64,000 bases of DNA from Isoptericola sp044389085. Lineage in GTDB: Bacteria; Actinomycetota; Actinomycetes; Actinomycetales; Cellulomonadaceae. The position numbers and the translations under genes were made by a program. The notes beneath the pieces are model-generated. The model ran no database searches and was not told the DNA's origin. It saw nothing but the letters and a program-made list of their open reading frames with translations. Shown here piece by piece: positions 36,858 to 44,931 of the stretch. The stretch is from the NCBI RefSeq assembly GCF_044389085.1, contig NZ_JBIRXP010000002.1, forward strand, positions 620,001 through 684,000. Direction: 5' to 3'. How positions within the stretch are numbered: position 1 is the first letter of the stretch; each line of letters opens with the position of its first letter.

Positions 36858-37819
36858 GCTCCAGCGTGCGTGTCACGGTCGGCCAGCTGGCGATCACGGC
36901 CGACCACGACGCCAACCGCGAGGCGGTCGCGGAGGCCTTCCTCGCGGCCGGCCGCGTGGGGGCGGACCTGCTGGTGCTGCCCGAGTACTCCTCGGGCTAC
37001 GACGCGCACGGCGTCGGGGTCGAGCACGCCGAGCCGCTCGACGGCCCGTTCGTCACCATGCTGCGCCAGCACGCCGCCCGGTACCGCGTCGCGGTGGTGG
37101 CGGGGACGACCCTGCCCTCCTACGGCCCGCCGTCCACGGGCACGGGGCAGCACCCGGCGGTGAGCGGGACGTTCCCCGCCGTCAGCGGCGCCTTCCCGAC
37201 CGTGACGGGCTCGTTCCCGGCGGTCACGGGGTCGTTGCCCGCGATCACGGGGACGACGCCGACGGTGGGCTCGGCGCCCGAGCCGCCGACGCGCGCGTTC
37301 AACACCGTGGTCGCGGTCGACGCGGGGGGCGCCGTCGTCGGCGCGTACCGCAAGGTGCACCTCTACGACGCGTTCGGCAGCCGCGAGTCCGACCGGTTGG
37401 AGGCGGGCCCGCCCGGGGTGCCGCCGCTCGTGCTGCGCCTGGGCGGCCTCACCTTCGGGGTCGTCACCTGCTACGACCTGCGCTTCCCCGAGTCGGCGCG
37501 CCGGCTCGTGGACGCCGGGGCGGACGTCATCGTCGTCCCGGCGGCGTGGGTGGACGGTCCGCTCAAGGCGGACCACTGGCGCACGCTGCTGCGGGCGCGG
37601 GCGATCGAGAACACGGCCGTGGTCATCGGCGTCGGCATGGCCGGCCCGGGGCTCGTGGGGCGGTCGCTCCTGGCGGGTCCGGACGGCGTCGTCGGCCTCG
37701 AGCTCGACGAGACGCCGCAGGTGCGCACCGTGGACCTGGACCCGGAGCCCCTGGCGCAGGTGCGCCGGCAGAACCCGTCGCTGGCGAACCGCCGCTACCT
37801 CGTGGTGCCCGCGTCCTGA
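36854..37819 (+). CDS. carbon-nitrogen hydrolase (nitrilase family) with repeat insertion
   Basis: A 321-residue amidase of the nitrilase superfamily. The catalytic triad is E44 (LPEYSSG), K167 (YRKVHLYD) and C206 (TCYDLRFPE). It starts in an ATGA overlap with the small membrane gene. Residues about 100-141 are an insertion of six degenerate 7-residue units (HPAVSGT, FPAVSGA, FPTVTGS, FPAVTGS, LPAITGT, TPTVGSA) in a loop normally only a few residues long. The substrate is unknown; the mca context suggests thiol-conjugate or amide detoxification. Confidence 0.86.
   Translation: MSSSVRVTVGQLAITADHDANREAVAEAFLAAGRVGADLLVLPEYSSGYDAHGVGVEHAEPLDGPFVTMLRQHAARYRVAVVAGTTLPSYGPPSTGTGQHPAVSGTFPAVSGAFPTVTGSFPAVTGSLPAITGTTPTVGSAPEPPTRAFNTVVAVDAGGAVVGAYRKVHLYDAFGSRESDRLEAGPPGVPPLVLRLGGLTFGVVTCYDLRFPESARRLVDAGADVIVVPAAWVDGPLKADHWRTLLRARAIENTAVVIGVGMAGPGLVGRSLLAGPDGVVGLELDETPQVRTVDLDPEPLAQVRRQNPSLANRRYLVVPAS
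37151..37276 (+). repeat. six in-frame 21-bp tandem repeats inside the nitrilase-family gene
   Basis: Six consecutive 21-bp units encode variants of F-P-A-V-[ST]-G-x. The DNA copies differ mostly at third positions and by a few replacements, so the repeats are old or under coding selection rather than a recent slip. Confidence 0.75.
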
Positions 37820-37846
37820 GCCCGCCGGGCGCCGCCCGCGGGCACG

Positions 37847-38620
37847 TCAGAGGGCGGCGAGGTAGATCGCGACGGTGTGGCAGGTGAAGCCCACCACGGT
37901 GAGCGCGTGGAAGATCTCGTGGAACCCGAACCAGCGGGGCGACGGGTTCGGGAACTTCGTGCCGTAGACGACGGCGCCGAGGATGTACGCGATGCCGCCC
38001 GAGGCGACCAGCCACGCGACGGCGGCGCCGCCCGCGGCGGAGAACTGCGGGATGTAGCCGACGGCCACGCAGCCCAGCGCCACGTAGACGGGCACGTACA
38101 GCCAGCGCGGCGCGCTCATCCACAGCACGCGCCCGACGAGGCCCAGGATCGCTCCGCCCCAGACGACGGCGAGGAGCACGGTGGCGGTGCCGCGCGGCAG
38201 CAGCATCACGGCCAGGGGCGTGTACGTGCCGGCGATGATGAGGAAGATGTTGGCGTGGTCCAGGCGCCGCAGGACGGCGGCGGTGCGGGGCGACCACCTC
38301 CCGGTGCCCAGGTGGTAGACGGCGCTGGTGCCGAACAGCATGACGGCGGTGACGCCGAAGATCGCGCAGGCGACCTTGTCGGCGGTGGTGTCGGCGAGGA
38401 CGACGAGCACGATCGCGGCGGCCAGCGCCAGCGGGGCCGTCACGGCATGGATCCAGCCGCGCAGGTGGGGCTTGAGCAGGGCCGGCTTCCCGGCGGCCGC
38501 GGCCGACACGGTCTGCACGGCCTCGCCCATGACCCCCTTCGCCTCGCGGGCGACCTCCTTGACGTCGTCGACGTCGACCCGGTCGTGCCGGCGGCCGTGG
38601 GGCTGGGCGGCTGCTGCCAC
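37847..38620 (-). CDS. trhA: PAQR family membrane homeostasis protein TrhA (hemolysin III)
   Basis: A 257-residue protein with about seven membrane helices after a 45-residue cytoplasmic N-terminus. PAQR signatures with candidate zinc ligands are TSAVYHLGTGRWS, LRRLDHANIFLIIAGTYTPL and HEIFHALTVVGFTCHTVAIY. GTG at complement 38618-38620 has an AAGGAG site. Homologues influence membrane fluidity. It is divergent from the isoprenyl transferase gene, and a perfect palindrome lies between them. Confidence 0.87.
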   Translation of the reverse strand: MAAAAQPHGRRHDRVDVDDVKEVAREAKGVMGEAVQTVSAAAAGKPALLKPHLRGWIHAVTAPLALAAAIVLVVLADTTADKVACAIFGVTAVMLFGTSAVYHLGTGRWSPRTAAVLRRLDHANIFLIIAGTYTPLAVMLLPRGTATVLLAVVWGGAILGLVGRVLWMSAPRWLYVPVYVALGCVAVGYIPQFSAAGGAAVAWLVASGGIAYILGAVVYGTKFPNPSPRWFGFHEIFHALTVVGFTCHTVAIYLAAL

Positions 38621-38643
38621 GGGTGCTCCTTCTCGGTCGAAAC

Positions 38644-38665
38644 TAACCTACGCATCCGTAGGTTA
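38644..38665. promoter_or_regulatory. perfect 22-bp palindrome upstream of trhA
   Basis: TAACCTACG and CGTAGGTTA are exact inverted copies (9 bp) separated by CATC, 23 bp from the trhA start. A further partial copy (GCGTAGGC) follows at about 38671-38678. This looks like a regulator operator rather than a terminator. The rest of the 255-bp gap (38621-38875) holds no gene. Confidence 0.6.
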
Positions 38666-38875
38666 CGCCAGCGTAGGCGACGTGGTGCGGACGCGGCGAC
38701 CTCGGGCGGTGAAGATCGTGCGCAGGGGTTGCGGGGCGTCCCGGTGCGTCGCCAGGCCCCGGACCTGCGGGTCTGCGGGAGCGGTACCGTTGACCCGCTC
38801 TCCGTCCGTCCCCGTCCCGCCGGGTGCCCGCGCCGTCGCGCGCCCGCGGTCCGGCCCGAACCCCCGAGGTCCCGC

Positions 38876-39637
38876 GTGCGCATGCCCCACCTGCTCTACG
38901 GCCTGTACGAGCGGCGCCTGGCCGCCTCGCTGCCGACGGCGCAGACGCCGCGGCACGTCGGCGTCATCCTCGACGGGAACCGGCGGTGGGCCCGCTCGTT
39001 CGGCGAGACCGCGGCCACCGGCCACCGGCGCGGCGCGGACAAGATCGCGGAGTTCCTGGGCTGGGCGGAGGAGCTCGGCGTCGAGGTCGTCACGCTCTGG
39101 ATGCTGTCCACCGACAACCTCGCGCGCCCCGCGTCAGAGCTCGCCGACCTGCTCGACATCATCCGCGACGCGATCCAGGACCTCGCGGGGTCGGGGCGCT
39201 GGCGGCTGCGCGTGGTGGGCCGCCTCGACCTGCTGCCCGGCGAGCTCGCGGAGGCCGTGCGTGCCGCGGCGGAGGCGACGAAGCACGTCCAGGGCCTCCA
39301 GGTGAACGTCGCCGTCGGCTACGGCGGCCGGCACGAGATCGCCGACGCCGTGCGGTCCTACCTCAAGCAGGAGTCCGCCACGGGGGCGTCGCTGGAGGAG
39401 CTGGCCGAGCGGATCGACGTCGACGACATCGCCGCCCACCTCTACACCAAGGGCCAGCCGGACCCGGAGCTCGTGATCCGGACGTCGGGGGAGCTGCGGG
39501 TGGGGGGCTTCCTCATGTGGCAGAGCGCGCACTCGGAGCTGTACTTCTGCGAGGCGTACTGGCCCGACTTCCGGCGCGTGGACTTCCTGCGCGCCCTGCG
39601 CGACTTCTCCCGGCGGGAGCGGCGCCTGGGCCGCTGA
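38876..39637 (+). CDS. Z-isoprenyl diphosphate transferase (UppS family)
   Basis: A 253-residue cis-prenyltransferase. The catalytic Asp is D33 in VILDGNRRWARS, followed by GHRRGADKIAEFLGWAEELG, VTLWMLSTDNLARP, NVAVGYGGRHEI and the product-binding IRTSGELRVGGFLMWQ. Actinobacteria carry two such enzymes, making Z,E-farnesyl or decaprenyl diphosphate for wall lipid carriers; which one this is cannot be decided. GTG 38876 is preferred because GAGG lies six bases upstream; ATG 38882 is an alternative. Confidence 0.88.
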   Translation: MRMPHLLYGLYERRLAASLPTAQTPRHVGVILDGNRRWARSFGETAATGHRRGADKIAEFLGWAEELGVEVVTLWMLSTDNLARPASELADLLDIIRDAIQDLAGSGRWRLRVVGRLDLLPGELAEAVRAAAEATKHVQGLQVNVAVGYGGRHEIADAVRSYLKQESATGASLEELAERIDVDDIAAHLYTKGQPDPELVIRTSGELRVGGFLMWQSAHSELYFCEAYWPDFRRVDFLRALRDFSRRERRLGR

Positions 39638-39706
39638 GCCCCGGCGTCGCGCCGACCGCGCAGACATCGCCGGGCGTTCGTCGGAGGCCTGCGGCACACT
39701 GCCACG

Positions 39707-40231
39707 GTGACCCTGCCCGAGCCGACGCCGCCGTCCGCACGCCCGCCCGACCCCGAGAACCGCCCCACCACCGACGTCCGCCTCGCCGCCGAGGCCTGGG
39801 AGTCGCTGTTCCGGGCGCAGGTCACGCTCATGCGCCGGTTCCAGGCCGACGACATCTGGCACGACCTGTCGATGCGGGAGTACGACGTCCTCTTCACGCT
39901 GTCCCGGGCGCCGCAGGGAGAGCTGCGGCTGCGCGACCTCAACGAGGGGATGCTGATCGCCCAGTCGTCCCTGTCCCGCATGGTCGACCGGCTCGAGACG
40001 CGCGGGCTGGTGGCGCGGTCGGTCCCCGCCGACGACGCCCGCGGCACCCTCGTCCGCCTCACCGCGGAGGGAGCGCGGCGTCAGCGCGAGACGGGGCTCG
40101 CCCACGTCCGCACGATCGCCGAGTACGTCGGCCCGGCGCTGCCGCCCGACGAGCTCGAACGGATGCGGGACCTGCTCGACCGGCTGCGGCAGGCGCAGCC
40201 CGGCATCCCCGACAGGCCGTCGTCGGGCTGA
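39707..40231 (+). CDS. MarR family transcriptional regulator
   Basis: A 174-residue winged-helix regulator. After a Pro-rich N-terminus the MarR core is visible (DIWHDLSMREYDVLFTLSRA, LRLRDLNEGMLIAQSSLSRM, VDRLETRGLVARSVPADDAR). The GTG start at 39707 follows a weak box (CACACT) by six bases with no ribosome site. It lies between the isoprenyl transferase and ferrochelatase genes. Its targets and ligand are unknown. Confidence 0.86.
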   Translation: MTLPEPTPPSARPPDPENRPTTDVRLAAEAWESLFRAQVTLMRRFQADDIWHDLSMREYDVLFTLSRAPQGELRLRDLNEGMLIAQSSLSRMVDRLETRGLVARSVPADDARGTLVRLTAEGARRQRETGLAHVRTIAEYVGPALPPDELERMRDLLDRLRQAQPGIPDRPSSG

Positions 40232-40346
40232 CGGAGCTCCCGAACGGGGACCGGGACGCGAGATGACAAGGCGTGCCTTCAACGTCACGTCGGGCAGCGG
40301 TCGTTCTCGTCGGGCCGGGATCCGAGCCGGTGCCATGATGTCAGTC

Positions 40347-41492
40347 ATGTCGCTGACCCCCCAGTCGGCCGATGCCGGCCCCTACGACGCCCTGCTCCTG
40401 TACTCCTTCGGTGGTCCGAACAAGCCGGAGGACGTCGTCCCGTTCCTCCGCAACGTGACCGCCGGCAAGGGGATCCCCGACTCGCGGCTCGAGGAGGTCG
40501 GCGAGCACTACTACGGCTTCGGCGGCAAGAGCCCCATCAACGAGCAGAACCTCGCGCTGAAGGCGGCGCTCGAGGCCGAGCTCGCCGAGCGGGGCCTCGA
40601 CCTGCCCGTCGTGTGGGGCAACCGCAACTGGGAGCCGTACACGACCGACGCGATCGACGAGCTGGAGCGGCTGGGCGCGCAGCGTGCCGTCGCCCTCGTC
40701 ACCTCGGCCTACTCGTCGTACTCGGGCTGCCGCCAGTACCGCGAGGACCTCGCCGTGACGCTGCAGAAGCGCGGCCAGCTCGGCGAGGACGGCTCCACCG
40801 GCGTCCAGTTCGACAAGATCCGCTCCTACTTCAACCACCCCGGCTTCGTCGCGGCCAACGCGGAGGCCGTGCTCGAGGGCTACGAGGCGCTCGAGGCGAA
40901 GGGCGGCGACCCGGCCGCGGCGAAGCTCGTCTTCGTCACGCACTCCATCCCGGACACGATGGAGGCGGCGTCCCGCATCTCGCACGCGACCTACTCCGCC
41001 CAGCACCTCGACGTGGCCGCCGTGATCGCGGCCGTCGTCTCCGAGGTGCGCGGCCACGCAGTCGAGTGGGAGCTGGCGTACTGCTCGCGCTCCGGCCCGC
41101 CGTCGCAGCCGTGGCTCGAGCCCGACGTCAACGACCTGCTCACCGAGCGTGCCGGCGAGGGGCTCAAGGACGTCGTGCTGTCCCCGATCGGCTTCGTCTC
41201 CGACCACATGGAGGTGGCCTACGACCTCGACACCGAGGCCATGGCCACGGCCGCTGAGCTCGGCATGACGGCCGTGCGGGCCGGCACCGTCGGCACCCGC
41301 CCGGCGTTCGTGTCCGGCCTGGTGGACCTGCTCCTCGAGCGCGCGGCGATCGCCCGCGGCGAGGAGGTCACGGAGGAGACGGTCGGCGACCTCCCCGCGT
41401 TCCGCTCCGTGTGCGCCCCCGGATGCTGCCTGCGCCGCGACGGCGAGCCGAGCGGCGTGCCCGCCCTGTGCGGCGTCGACCTGAACTCCTGA
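40347..41492 (+). CDS. hemH: coproporphyrin ferrochelatase
   Basis: A 381-residue enzyme inserting iron into coproporphyrin III. Family motifs are YDALLLYSFGGPNKPEDVVP, YYGFGGKSPINEQN and the active-site VFVTHSIPDTMEAAS. Cys in YSGCRQYR and the C-terminal CAPGCCLRR plus ALCG could bind the [2Fe-2S] cluster of actinobacterial ferrochelatases. ATG 40347 is chosen: CATGAT lies seven bases upstream, and the 28 codons from 40263 lack conservation features. It precedes coproheme decarboxylase by 19 bp. Confidence 0.9.
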   Translation: MSLTPQSADAGPYDALLLYSFGGPNKPEDVVPFLRNVTAGKGIPDSRLEEVGEHYYGFGGKSPINEQNLALKAALEAELAERGLDLPVVWGNRNWEPYTTDAIDELERLGAQRAVALVTSAYSSYSGCRQYREDLAVTLQKRGQLGEDGSTGVQFDKIRSYFNHPGFVAANAEAVLEGYEALEAKGGDPAAAKLVFVTHSIPDTMEAASRISHATYSAQHLDVAAVIAAVVSEVRGHAVEWELAYCSRSGPPSQPWLEPDVNDLLTERAGEGLKDVVLSPIGFVSDHMEVAYDLDTEAMATAAELGMTAVRAGTVGTRPAFVSGLVDLLLERAAIARGEEVTEETVGDLPAFRSVCAPGCCLRRDGEPSGVPALCGVDLNS

Positions 41493-41511
41493 CCCGGACC
41501 GAGAGGACGTC

Positions 41512-42276
41512 ATGACCGACAGCCACATCCACGGCGACACCGGCGAGACCGTCGACGCCGCCGCGATCAACGAGTCCATCCGGTACGCGATGATCGCGGT
41601 CTTCTCCACCGCCGAGCCGCTGCCCGCCGGGGACGCGGAGCGTGCCGAGCTCGCCGCCGAGGCGGAGGCGGCCCTGTGGGACGGCCAGCCCGACGACGCC
41701 CGCGACCCGGCCCGCGCCGAGGGCGACGTCGTCGTGCGCGGCGTGTACGACGTCGCCGGCCTGCGCGCCGACGCCGACCTCATGGTGTGGGTGCACGGGC
41801 CGTCCGTCGAGTCGGTGCAGGGCGCCTACCAGCGGCTGCGCGCCTCGCGGCTCGGGGCGTCGCTGGCGCCGGAGTGGTCGGTCGTGGCGCTGCACCGCGC
41901 CGCGGAGTTCAACAAGGGCCACGTCCCCGCCTTCCTCGCCGGCGAGCGCCCGCGCGACTACCTCTCCGTGTACCCGTTCGTGCGCTCGTACGACTGGTAC
42001 CTGCTGGCCGACGACGAGCGCCGCACGATGCTGCGCGACCACGGCATGGCCGCGGCGGGCTACAAGGACGTCCGCGCCAACACGATGAGCACCTTCGCGC
42101 TGAGCGACTACGAGTGGCTGCTCGCGTTCGAGGCGGACGAGCTGCACCGCATCGTCGACCTCATGCGCGACCTGCGCGCCACCGAGGCCCGCCGCCACGT
42201 GCGCGAGGAGGTGCCGTTCTTCACCGGCCCGCGCGTCACCCTCGCCGACTGGGCGGAGAAGCAGCCGCGCGCCTGA
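41512..42276 (+). CDS. chdC: coproheme decarboxylase (HemQ)
   Basis: A 254-residue chlorite-dismutase-fold enzyme performing the last step of the coproporphyrin-dependent heme route, oxidative decarboxylation of coproheme to heme b. The catalytic Tyr region YPFVRSYDWYLL and the HGMAAAGYKDVRANTMSTF segment with the proximal His region are visible. An AGAGGA site precedes the ATG. It forms an operon with hemH. The stop codon lies at the base of the long palindrome 42273-42420. Confidence 0.92.
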   Translation: MTDSHIHGDTGETVDAAAINESIRYAMIAVFSTAEPLPAGDAERAELAAEAEAALWDGQPDDARDPARAEGDVVVRGVYDVAGLRADADLMVWVHGPSVESVQGAYQRLRASRLGASLAPEWSVVALHRAAEFNKGHVPAFLAGERPRDYLSVYPFVRSYDWYLLADDERRTMLRDHGMAAAGYKDVRANTMSTFALSDYEWLLAFEADELHRIVDLMRDLRATEARRHVREEVPFFTGPRVTLADWAEKQPRA

Positions 42277-42420
42277 GCGCGAGGTAGTTCAGAATCTGCC
42301 GAGGTAGTTCGAAAAATGCCGAGGTAGTTCGAGGACGACGGGCGGTCTACCGGCCGCCCGTTCACTCGAACTACCTCGGCATTTTTCGAACTACCTCGGC
42401 AGATTCTGACTCGCGCTCAG
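42273..42420. repeat. 148-bp giant palindrome with tandem 20-bp units
   Basis: Bases 42289-42333 are an exact inverted copy of 42365-42409 (45 bp). An inner stem (42339-42345 with 42354-42360) and an outer stem (42273-42283 with 42410-42420, one 5-nt bulge) extend it. Each arm is built from GAGGTAGTTC repeated at 20-bp spacing with variable AT-rich filler. It lies between convergent chdC and the PrmC-like gene, carries the chdC stop at its base, and supplies the last codons and TAG stop of the PrmC-like gene. Confidence 0.8.
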
Positions 42421-43350
42421 GGTGGCGACGACGACGGTGCCGCCGGTGGCGTCGTCGGCGTCCGGGTCCTCGTCGGTGACGACGGCGGCGCGCAGGCCGT
42501 GCGTCTCGACCAGCGCCGTCGCGCCCGCGACCTGGCCGGTGCCGACCTCGAAGAGCAGCGACCCGCCCGGCGTGAGCCAGCCGGGCGCCGCCGCGACGAC
42601 GCGGCGCAGGACGTCGAGGCCGTCGGCGCCGCCGTCGAGCGCGACGGCGGGCTCGTGGTCGCGCGCCTCGGGCGGCATCGTGGCGATGGCGTCGGTGGGG
42701 ACGTAGGGCGCGTTGCACAGCAGCAGGTCGACGCGGCCGCGCAGCACGGCCGGGACGACGGCCAGCAGGTCGCCCTCGTGCACCGCGGCGCCGAGCGGCG
42801 CCAGGTTGCGGCGGGCGTGCGCGACGGCGGCCGGCTCGACGTCGCTGGCGTGCAGCACGGGGTCGGCCCCGGCGGCGCGCAGGCCGAGCAGCACGGCCCC
42901 GCCCACCGCGCCGCACCCGCAGCACAGGTCGAGCACCGTCGCCGGCGCGGGGAGCGCGAGCGCCGCCGCGACCATCAGCTCCGTGCGGCGGCGGGGCACA
43001 AACACCCCGGGCCCCACCGACCAGCGACGGCCGGCGAACCCCACCCACCCGAGCACGTGCTCCAGCGGCTCGCCCGCGACCCGTCGTGCGACGAGCTCTT
43101 CGAGACGGTCGGCGTCGACGGCGTCCGGGACGGCGGCAGTTCCGGTTCGGCGCGGCAGTCCGAACTGCCGCGCCGAACCCGAAGTGCCGCGCCGAGCCGC
43201 CGGTTCGGGGTGCGTGGCCGCATCGAGCAGCAGCGCGGCCTCGTCCTCCGCGAACACGCAGCCCGCCGCCCGCAGCCGCGCGACCAGGGGAGCCAGGTCG
43301 TCGGCCGCGGGCGGCCGAGTGCCGGTGGGGTCCGTCCGGTCGGTGCTCAG
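42391..43350 (-). CDS. PrmC-like protein N5-glutamine methyltransferase
   Basis: A class I SAM methyltransferase with motif LDLCCGCGAVGGAVLLGL, the NAPY variant of NPPY (LLLCNAPYVPTD) and VALDGGADGLDVLRRVVAAA, matching the PrmC/HemK-related putative release-factor glutamine methyltransferases. There is no ATG, GTG or TTG near the expected N-terminus. A CTG overlapping the gdh stop (CTGA, complement 43348-43350) gives 319 residues; GTG at 43257 would remove part of the N-terminal helix domain. A palindrome interrupts it near residues 55-70, and its stop lies in another. Confidence 0.75.
   Translation of the reverse strand: MSTDRTDPTGTRPPAADDLAPLVARLRAAGCVFAEDEAALLLDAATHPEPAARRGTSGSARQFGLPRRTGTAAVPDAVDADRLEELVARRVAGEPLEHVLGWVGFAGRRWSVGPGVFVPRRRTELMVAAALALPAPATVLDLCCGCGAVGGAVLLGLRAAGADPVLHASDVEPAAVAHARRNLAPLGAAVHEGDLLAVVPAVLRGRVDLLLCNAPYVPTDAIATMPPEARDHEPAVALDGGADGLDVLRRVVAAAPGWLTPGGSLLFEVGTGQVAGATALVETHGLRAAVVTDEDPDADDATGGTVVVATLSASQNLPR
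43144..43196. repeat. palindrome and tandem repeat inside the PrmC-like gene
   Basis: Bases 43144-43159 are an exact inverted copy of 43164-43179 (16 bp, 4-nt loop). A second copy of the right arm follows at 43182-43196 with 19-bp spacing. The reading frame stays open through it (GSARQFGLPRRTG). The layout resembles the extragenic giant palindrome 0.8 kb away. Confidence 0.7.
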
Positions 43351-44669
43351 GGGTACAGCCCCCGGATGCGGTGCGCCTCGGCGGTGCGCTGCACGCCGAT
43401 GACCAGGGCGGCGTCGCGCAGCGACAGGCCCTCGCGCCCGGCGAGCGCGGAGACGTCGCCGTACGCGGACGTCATGCGGTGCTCGAGGCGGTCGGCGATC
43501 TCCTGCTCGGACCACCAGTACGTCTGGTTGGCCTGCACCCACTCGAAGTAGGAGACGACCACGCCGCCGGCGTTCGCGAGCACGTCCGGCACGACGGTGA
43601 CGCCGTTCGCGGCGAGCACGCGGTCACCGTCGGTGGTCGTGGGGCCGTTGGCGCCCTCGACGACCCAGCGGGCGCGGACGGTCGCGGCGGTGGACCCGTC
43701 GAGTACGCCCTCGACGGCGGCGGGCACGAGGACGTCCACCTCGAGGCCGAGCAGGTCCGCGTTGGACAGCGGGTCGGCGCCGTCGAACCCGACGACGGTC
43801 CCGGTGGCCGTGACGTGCTCCAGGAGGCGGGGGAGGTCGAGGCCCGCGTCGTTGCGGAGCCCGCCGTACTGGTCGCTCACGGCGACGACGGTGGCGCCGC
43901 GGGCGGCGAAGATCGCCGCGGCGTGCGAGCCCACCTTGCCGAAGCCCTGCACGGCGACCGTCACGTCGGTCAGCGGGACACCGGCCTCGGCGAGCGCGGC
44001 GGCGGTGACGTGGACGATGCCGGCGCTGGTGGCCGTGCCGCGTCCGCGGGAGCCGCCCACGGCGAGCGGCTTGCCGGTCACGACGGCGGGGATCGTGTAC
44101 CCGCGGTTGACGGAGTAGGTGTCCATGACCCAGGCCATGGTCTGCTCGTCGGTGCCCATGTCGGGCGCCATGACGTCGGTGTCCGGGCCGATCATCGGCA
44201 TGATCTCGGAGGTGTACCGGCGGGTGACGCGCTCGAGCTCGGCGGTCGAGTAGTCGCGCGGGTCGATGGCGATGCCGCCCTTGGCGCCGCCGTAGGGCAG
44301 GTCGACGATGCCGCACTTCCACGTCATCCACATGGCCAGCGCCCGCACCTCGTCGATGTCGACGCCGGGCGCGTACCGCAGGCCGCCCTTGCCGGGCCCG
44401 CGGGAGATGTTGTGCTGCACGCGGAAGCCGTGGAACAGGACGGTCTCGCCGTCGTCGCGCCGCAGGGGCACGGCCACGTGGATCTCCCGGCGCGGGGTGG
44501 CGAGCATCCGGTGCTGGCCCTCGTCGTAGCCGAGCACGGCCACGGCGCTGGCGAGCTGGCTGTGCGCGGTGTCGAGCGGGGAGCCCGACCGGACGGCCGG
44601 GCGGTCGTCGAGGCGATCGAGCGGGGTGTCGGGCAGGGGGGTCGAGGTCATCGACGTCGTCGTCGTCAC
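43347..44669 (-). CDS. glutamate dehydrogenase (Glu/Leu/Phe/Val family)
   Basis: A 440-residue enzyme linking glutamate and 2-oxoglutarate/ammonia. The substrate-binding region GFRVQHNISRGPGKGGLRYA is followed by the catalytic Lys motif LPYGGAKGGIAID and the Rossmann motif VQGFGKVGSHAA. The residue pattern fits glutamate rather than branched-chain substrates. GTG at complement 44667-44669 follows GGAGGA. A TACCGT box (complement 44754-44759) could be its -10. The PrmC-like gene overlaps its stop. Confidence 0.86.
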   Translation of the reverse strand: MTTTTSMTSTPLPDTPLDRLDDRPAVRSGSPLDTAHSQLASAVAVLGYDEGQHRMLATPRREIHVAVPLRRDDGETVLFHGFRVQHNISRGPGKGGLRYAPGVDIDEVRALAMWMTWKCGIVDLPYGGAKGGIAIDPRDYSTAELERVTRRYTSEIMPMIGPDTDVMAPDMGTDEQTMAWVMDTYSVNRGYTIPAVVTGKPLAVGGSRGRGTATSAGIVHVTAAALAEAGVPLTDVTVAVQGFGKVGSHAAAIFAARGATVVAVSDQYGGLRNDAGLDLPRLLEHVTATGTVVGFDGADPLSNADLLGLEVDVLVPAAVEGVLDGSTAATVRARWVVEGANGPTTTDGDRVLAANGVTVVPDVLANAGGVVVSYFEWVQANQTYWWSEQEIADRLEHRMTSAYGDVSALAGREGLSLRDAALVIGVQRTAEAHRIRGLYP

Positions 44670-44855
44670 GGGTCCTCCAGGACACGGTGCCGGTGGCCCC
44701 GGGTGGGGGGCCGGCAGGGGTGGCGCGGCCCGGGATGGTGGGCCTCGGCGCCCACGGTAGCCCTTTCCGGGACGGCGTCGACGGGCGAAACCTGCGGCCT
44801 GGTCGAGCCGTGTCGCACCTCTGACCGGGCGTTGACCCGGGCCTGACCGAGCGAC

Positions 44856-44920
44856 GCGACGTGCGTGCTGACTTGTTCCTCAACACTGAGGGTTGAGGAA
44901 CAAGTCAGCACGCACGTCGC
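44856..44920. terminator. perfect 29-bp hairpin after bioY
   Basis: Bases 44856-44884 are an exact inverted copy of 44892-44920 with a 7-nt loop. It starts 12 bp beyond the bioY stop and lies upstream of gdh on the same strand. No T-run occurs on either side. Confidence 0.75.
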
Positions 44921-44931
44921 GGTTCTCCCGG

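Noticed and set aside
42273..42420. CRISPR-like array because of repeated 10-bp words at 20-bp spacing
   Set aside because: Only three units per arm, arranged as one palindrome, with no uniform repeats or spacers and no cas genes.
43144..43196. Insertion sequence end inside the PrmC-like gene
   Set aside because: No transposase, no target duplication visible, and the frame is open; it is better described as a small palindromic insertion or repeat.
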